Source: JBDGRJ01 sp042218065 (GTDB taxonomy: Bacteria > Patescibacteriota > Patescibacteriia > Magasanikbacterales > UBA922). Taken from it: 26,458 nucleotides of DNA. A program made the position numbers and the translations under genes. Under the pieces are notes generated by a model. It had not been told where the DNA came from and searched no databases. It saw nothing but the letters and a program-made list of their open reading frames with translations. The stretch lies in assembly GCA_042218065.1 (NCBI GenBank), contig JBDGRL010000041.1, forward strand, positions 1 to 26,458, in the 5' to 3' direction. Below are positions 22,722-26,458 of this stretch, in pieces; the first letter of the stretch is position 1, and each line of letters begins with the position of its first letter.

Positions 22722-22934
22722 TCAAAAAATAGTTACCTCTCTTCTCTTTTCTTTAGTATCTTTTTTCTTTGTCTTTCTTCTTTTTTCTTCTGCTACCTCT
22801 TCCTTAGGTCTAGGAAGATATCCAACATTGAAACTAATACGTCCATCTTCTCTGTTTTCCAAATTTTTTAAATCTCCCAACTTTATCCTGGGTGCCATGT
22901 ATTCTATTTTTTTACTACTATCGTCTTCACCCAT
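22722..22934 (-). CDS. Small charged hypothetical protein (70 aa)
   Basis: I do not recognise a family. A strong AGGAGG SD lies 6 nt before the ATG, which makes this a likely real gene despite its size. The first half (MGEDDSSKKIEYMAPRIKLGDL) has short hydrophobic stretches, NVGYLPRPKEE follows, and the C-terminal third is nearly all Lys, Arg and Glu, so the tail is probably disordered and could bind nucleic acid. A TATAAT lies about 45 bases upstream, and the stop is TGA followed by a GC hairpin. Confidence 0.6.
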   Translation of the reverse strand: MGEDDSSKKIEYMAPRIKLGDLKNLENREDGRISFNVGYLPRPKEEVAEEKRRKTKKKDTKEKRREVTIF

Positions 22935-22979
22935 AAAGCCCTCCTACTTTTTAATGAAAGGTCGACTACTCGCAAATCA

Positions 22980-23007
22980 ATTATATCAAAGCAAAATCGA
23001 AAAGCAA
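22980..23007 (-). promoter_or_regulatory. Putative promoter of the 70-aa gene
   Basis: On the minus strand a perfect TATAAT (22980-22985) with TTGCTT (23002-23007, 3 of 6) 16 bp upstream. The -35 is weak. Confidence 0.4.
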
Positions 23008-23026
23008 AAAGAGTAAAAAATTAAAC

Positions 23027-24229
23027 TTATTTTTTCGTAGAGGTAGATCCAGAGTCTCCCTTACATTTAGTACCAAGACCACCTACACAACTCTCAGATG
23101 GTGGCTCACCTCTTTCCGGACATTTTCCTGAATAGATACAAGCTTTATCTGTAACTTGTTTTAATTGCTCTTTTATATTCGGGCCGGTTTTTGGGCCGTA
23201 ACTAATCAAAATTCGATCCAGATCATCGAAAACAAAATCGCTATAATTCGTTACTCTTTTACCATTTACATACATCTTCAGAGAATTATTTTCATTTGTG
23301 CAATATTCTGCTCCATTATCCAGCTGAAAACATTTATCAGTAAGCCTCATTCCCAAGCTTTCAAAATGCTCAGATAGTGGTACCTCGGATTTGTGCTGAT
23401 GGATAATATCCCCAACCTGGTCATGATGATGGGAATATTTGTGCTTATGGTTCTCCTCGTTAGACTGATATCTCTTTTTGGACAAATCAATCTGGCGACC
23501 ATTAATAAAGATAGCTATATCTGCATGTTTATGTACTTGTTTTTTGCTAGAAGTTACACTTAAATCTTGATTATTTTTAGCTTTTTCAACTACGTTCACA
23601 AATTCATTCAAATTTCTAGGAGGCCTATCTAGCACTTGGCCGCCTACAATAAATGAAGGAGTGCCTCTCAAGTTAAATTTTCCAGCTGTCCTCATATCCT
23701 TTCTGATGCTTTCATCCACCTCTTCACTTTCATAATCTTGTTTAAATTGAGCAATTTCCAACCCTATTTCTTCAGCATAAGAGACAAACTTGCTTTTTGG
23801 GTTACTTAAACTCTTCCACTCTTTTTGTTTTTCAAATAATTTGTCGTGCATTGCCCAAAACTTTCCTTGTCTTCCCGCAGCCTCTGCAGCCCTTGCAGCA
23901 TCCATTGCATTTTGGTGAGTTTGAGTCAAGGGCAGATGCCTAAAAACCAACTGCAAACCATCAACTTTTTGTATCAACTGACTTAAAAGCGGCTGATAAG
24001 CCTTACATGCAGGACACTGAAAATCACCATACTCTACTAATGTAATCTTTGGAGCATCAGCGCCTTTCTTCCAGTCTTCAGAATCTATACTTACATCTAC
24101 AGTTCTTCCTCCGGAAATACCACCATCATTTCCGGAATTCTTAACCATAAATACCCCAAAAATTACCGTCAAAACCAAAATGCCACCTACTATTAACCAT
24201 ATAGTCTGATTGTTTTCTAAGTCGAACAT
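23027..24229 (-). CDS. DsbA-like thioredoxin-fold protein with His-rich C-terminal domain
   Basis: A 400-aa membrane-anchored protein. A single N-terminal transmembrane helix at about 10-29 places the rest outside. The DsbA/thioredoxin_4 domain (about 44-220) has active-site CPAC at 72-75, the GDFQCPAC context, and cis-Pro in RGTPSF near 185. A second domain follows, opening with HADIAIFINGRQIDLSK, then a His-rich stretch at about 252-283 (KHKYSHHHD, IIHQHKS), which may bind metal, and ending with Cys pairs in CFQLDNGAEYC, CIYSGKC and CVGGLGTKC. I know this fusion from CPR genomes. It should catalyse disulfide formation or exchange in exported proteins; DsbB/VKOR partner not in the window. 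Divergent from the photolyase gene. No SD. Confidence 0.87.
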   Translation of the reverse strand: MFDLENNQTIWLIVGGILVLTVIFGVFMVKNSGNDGGISGGRTVDVSIDSEDWKKGADAPKITLVEYGDFQCPACKAYQPLLSQLIQKVDGLQLVFRHLPLTQTHQNAMDAARAAEAAGRQGKFWAMHDKLFEKQKEWKSLSNPKSKFVSYAEEIGLEIAQFKQDYESEEVDESIRKDMRTAGKFNLRGTPSFIVGGQVLDRPPRNLNEFVNVVEKAKNNQDLSVTSSKKQVHKHADIAIFINGRQIDLSKKRYQSNEENHKHKYSHHHDQVGDIIHQHKSEVPLSEHFESLGMRLTDKCFQLDNGAEYCTNENNSLKMYVNGKRVTNYSDFVFDDLDRILISYGPKTGPNIKEQLKQVTDKACIYSGKCPERGEPPSESCVGGLGTKCKGDSGSTSTKK

Positions 24230-24308
24230 GTTTTATTTTTTTAAAAAATAAAATTAATAAATTGCCTAGTTTATATTTGATTTGTACTTTGTATTTTTCA
24301 ACTCTGCT

Positions 24309-24317
24309 TGCTATAAT
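24309..24317 (+). promoter_or_regulatory. Extended -10 promoter of the photolyase operon
   Basis: TGC followed by TATAAT (24312-24317) forms an extended -10. The nearest -35 candidate (TTGTAT, 24289-24294) is poor. The ATG lies 31 bases after the -10, giving a leader of about 25 nt without SD. Confidence 0.6.
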
Positions 24318-24348
24318 CCTACCAAAGTCAAATATAACTTGCAACTAT

Positions 24349-25731
24349 ATGGCAAAATACAAAAAGTCCATTTTTATTTTCAGACGCGGCTTAAGAAGAA
24401 AAGATAATACCGGATTAATCTCGGCTCTAAAGAACTCAAACCAAGTATTGCCGTGCTTTATTTTTAGCCCAAAGCAACTAGAAAATAATGAATATAAAAG
24501 CAATAATGCCGTGCAATTTATGATCGAGTCGCTAAAAGATTTAAATGATCAGCTCAAACAACAAAAAGGGGGGCTCTATAAGTTCTACGGAACCCAACCA
24601 AATATAATCTCAAAGCTATTAAAAAAACACGATTTTGATGCTGTATTTACTAACAGAGACTATACCCCTTTTAGTAGAAAAAGGGACAAAAAAATTAAAA
24701 AAGAATGCAAAAAAAGAGACGTCGATTTCATTCAAAAAAATGACTACCTATTGATTGAACCTGAAGATATTGAAACAAATGAAAGCAATCCATACAAAGT
24801 ATTTACACCTTTTTATAAGAAAGCAAAAAAGAAAAGAATAGATAAACCAGAAACCAACCAACACACTAACTATTTTACAGGAGATATAGATATTTCTAAG
24901 AGCAAAAAAATTTATAACAAAATTCTAGCATCTAAAAATGATAAAATATTCAAAAAGGGCGGAAGAAAAGAAGCTATGAAGATCATTAGAAACCTACATA
25001 ATTATGATGAATATGATAAACAGAGAGAATTGCCTGCTAGAGACGGCACTACCGGGCTATCAGCTCACAACAAGTTTGGTACAATTTCAATCCGAGAGCT
25101 GTACTGGGATATACGAGATCAATTAAATAAAGAACATACATTGATACAAGAGCTGTTTTGGCGTGATTTTTTCACCCACATAGCTTTTCATTTTCCTAAG
25201 GTTTTTGGAGAGCCGTTTTATGAAAAATATAAGCAATTCAACTGGAGCTACAGCAAGAAGAAATTTAAGGCGTGGAAAAAAGGTGAAACCGGGTTTCCTA
25301 TAGTAGATGCCGGAATGCGACAACTTAATACTACAGGCTGGATGCACAACCGAGTGCGCATGATAGTTGCGTCATTTTTAACCAAAGATTTAAGAATAGA
25401 CTGGCGCTGGGGAGAAAAATATTTTGCAAGTAAATTAGTAGATTATGATCCTGCAGTAAACAATGGAAACTGGCAGTGGGCAGCTTCAACCGGATGTGAT
25501 TCTCAGCCTTACTTTCGTATTTTTAACCCCTGGACACAGCAAGAAGATTATGACCAAAAGGCAGAATATATCAAAAAATGGATACCTGAACTTAAAGACA
25601 TAGAACCAAGTAAAATCCATCAACTAAACGAAACCACACAACCTATAAAGGATATCCAATACCCAGAACCAATAGTCGACCATGACACACAAAGAAAAAA
25701 GACACTAGAAAAATTTAAACAACTGAACTAA
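24349..25731 (+). CDS. phrB: Deoxyribodipyrimidine photolyase (class I CPD type)
   Basis: A 460-aa flavoprotein that uses blue light to split cyclobutane pyrimidine dimers. The N-terminal Rossmann domain carries the antenna, and the C-terminal helical domain holds FAD. It closely follows E. coli PhrB: ELFWRDFF (the dimer-contacting Glu and Trp), TGFPIVDAGMRQL, GWMHNRVRM (with the Asn and Met of the active site), IDWRWGE, NNGNWQWAAS (electron-transfer Trp and the FAD N5 Asn), and PYFRIFNP. The N-terminal signature reads FRRGLRRKDN where most have FRRDLRLxDN, a D to G change. The ATG at 24349 is chosen; the TTG at 24262 lies upstream of the promoter. Its stop codon overlaps the next ATG by one base. 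Confidence 0.95.
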   Translation: MAKYKKSIFIFRRGLRRKDNTGLISALKNSNQVLPCFIFSPKQLENNEYKSNNAVQFMIESLKDLNDQLKQQKGGLYKFYGTQPNIISKLLKKHDFDAVFTNRDYTPFSRKRDKKIKKECKKRDVDFIQKNDYLLIEPEDIETNESNPYKVFTPFYKKAKKKRIDKPETNQHTNYFTGDIDISKSKKIYNKILASKNDKIFKKGGRKEAMKIIRNLHNYDEYDKQRELPARDGTTGLSAHNKFGTISIRELYWDIRDQLNKEHTLIQELFWRDFFTHIAFHFPKVFGEPFYEKYKQFNWSYSKKKFKAWKKGETGFPIVDAGMRQLNTTGWMHNRVRMIVASFLTKDLRIDWRWGEKYFASKLVDYDPAVNNGNWQWAASTGCDSQPYFRIFNPWTQQEDYDQKAEYIKKWIPELKDIEPSKIHQLNETTQPIKDIQYPEPIVDHDTQRKKTLEKFKQLN

Positions 25732-26312
25732 TGAGATTTTTTACTCTCAAAAATAAAGAAACTAATTTTCAAGAATTTATAAACTTTTGGAAGCAATTCT
25801 ATTACAACAAAAACAAAGACGACTATAAAAAATATATAAATAAAAAAAAACTAACCACTAAAGAACTAGAACAATTCAGCAAGTGGCGGAATAACTCTGA
25901 AAATTTAAATCAATCTAAGCAGGCAGCATGGGAGCAAGTGGAAGAGAAAATCAATCTACTTAATAAATTTAAAAAACAAAAAGATATAAATGTAAAAAAA
26001 TTTCGAGATGAGTTTAAATTTTTACGACCGAGATGGTTGATATACTTACTGCATTGGTGCGCTCCAAGTCAGTATCCAATTTACGACGAATATACTCACA
26101 CTACTCAAAGGTACATTCAGTTTCAAATTATTGAAGAAATGCCGTATCAGGACAGGATAATCGAGGACTTTTACTTTAATCACTACGTCCCCGACTTTTA
26201 TCGAAAAGTGAACAAAGAAAATTTGAGCCCCACAGAAATATACGGAGGGCTTAATTCTTTTGGTAAGTTTCTACTTAGCGTATTAGATAAAAATAAAATG
26301 TTACTAAAATGA
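25731..26312 (+). CDS. Hypothetical protein coupled to photolyase (193 aa)
   Basis: I do not recognise this protein with confidence. Its ATG shares one base with the photolyase stop (TAATG), so translation is probably coupled and the roles linked. It is soluble, basic, Lys/Asn-rich and mostly helical. The N-terminal 75 residues are helical with Trp-containing stretches. The central block RPRWLIYLLHWC followed by APSQYPIYDEYTH, then RYIQFQI, has the feel of a helix-hairpin-Asp-His segment such as PxxDxxxH in HhH-GPD-related proteins, where the Asp would be catalytic; that is a speculative reading. A C-terminal helix includes GGLNSFGKFLLSVLDK. The stop is TGA. Confidence 0.7.
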   Translation: MRFFTLKNKETNFQEFINFWKQFYYNKNKDDYKKYINKKKLTTKELEQFSKWRNNSENLNQSKQAAWEQVEEKINLLNKFKKQKDINVKKFRDEFKFLRPRWLIYLLHWCAPSQYPIYDEYTHTTQRYIQFQIIEEMPYQDRIIEDFYFNHYVPDFYRKVNKENLSPTEIYGGLNSFGKFLLSVLDKNKMLLK

Positions 26313-26341
26313 CCTACGGTTAGATAACAAAAGATGTTACT

Positions 26342-26375
26342 ATGGTGTGTTTACTTTTTAAGACAAACACACCAT
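26342..26375 (+). repeat. Perfect 11-bp inverted repeat overlapping a start codon
   Basis: ATGGTGTGTTT (26342-26352) and AAACACACCAT (26365-26375) are exact reverse complements with a 12-nt spacer. The right arm ends with the AT of the start codon of the next gene. It could be an operator, a stem that masks the start codon, or the end of a mobile element. Confidence 0.7.
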
Positions 26376-26458
26376 GGACAAACAAGGTAAAGATGATCTT
26401 TTCAATAAATATCTAGACAGATATTTAACAGCAGATAAGAAAGAAAAAGGAGAAATAA
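26374..26458 (+). CDS. Cut-off gene start at the right edge, possibly transposase-like
   Basis: An open frame beginning with ATG at 26374 runs to the window end (about 28 residues: MDKQGKDDLFNKYLDRYLTA and on). The Lys-rich helical start, ending in ADKKEKGEI, resembles the N-terminus of integrase-core transposases that I recall as having KKEKGxILDEF followed by a helix-turn-helix. With only 28 residues this is weak. No SD is seen, and the inverted repeat directly before it could regulate it or be part of an element end. Confidence 0.4.
   Translation, partial: MDKQGKDDLFNKYLDRYLTADKKEKGEI

Noticed and set aside
133..26312. Possible recoding of TGA as glycine, known in some CPR lineages
   Set aside because: No gene is interrupted by TGA, and TGA serves as the natural stop of the 228-aa, 70-aa and 193-aa genes.

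Overview
This AT-rich 26.5 kb window looks like a scaffold from a small-genome, uncultivated bacterium, most likely of the Patescibacteria (Candidate Phyla Radiation). The evidence is indirect: many short orphan proteins, large repeat-built envelope proteins, a DsbA-type protein with a His-rich tail of a kind I associate with that group, and many genes without a Shine-Dalgarno (SD) sequence. The standard genetic code fits, since TGA serves as a stop in several genes and interrupts none. No rRNA, tRNA or CRISPR was seen. A run of exactly 100 N at 8624-8723 is flanked on both sides by the same 55-bp sequence, which points to a scaffolding join rather than a real repeat.

Left third (1-9.5 kb), envelope and orphan genes. 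On the minus strand, reading leftward, are a coiled-coil secreted protein (251 aa), a 91-aa protein, a 183-aa lipoprotein, a 944-aa secreted protein (duplicated beta-type domain, Asn/Ser-rich stalk, C-terminal surface repeats), a 228-aa orphan and an 800-aa membrane protein with five PH-like cassettes. A 212-aa membrane/coiled-coil protein lies on the plus strand after the gap. Most of the small genes are single units with a sigma-70-type promoter, an SD and a hairpin terminator.

Middle (9.5-17 kb). A minus-strand operon encodes a 409-aa protein resembling the HopA1 family, a 2',3'-cyclic phosphodiesterase (thpR) and a WecG/TagA-type glycosyltransferase. Divergent from it is clpB, with a clear promoter and a CIRCE-like operator (9-bp arms, 9-bp spacer), implying HrcA heat-shock control. 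Then come a cysteine desulfurase, a DEDDy exonuclease and a glutaredoxin, all minus strand.

Right part (17-26.5 kb). A YibE/F membrane protein and a ZIP metal transporter converge with two bases between them. A methyltransferase, an orphan 110-aa gene, a glutaredoxin paired with an FAD disulfide reductase, an endonuclease III without its Fe-S cysteines, a 70-aa orphan and a DsbA-like protein follow on the minus strand. A class I CPD photolyase is translationally coupled to an unrecognised 193-aa protein on the plus strand. At the right edge a cut-off gene starts inside a perfect 11-bp inverted repeat.

Together the recognisable genes cover protein quality control (ClpB), thiol redox (two glutaredoxins, flavin disulfide reductase, DsbA-like), DNA repair (photolyase, Nth, exonuclease), metal and membrane transport, and surface decoration. 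The most unusual signals are the split between SD-led orphan genes and SD-less housekeeping genes, the five-cassette PH protein, the HopA1-like protein, the Cys-free endonuclease III, and the photolyase partner gene.
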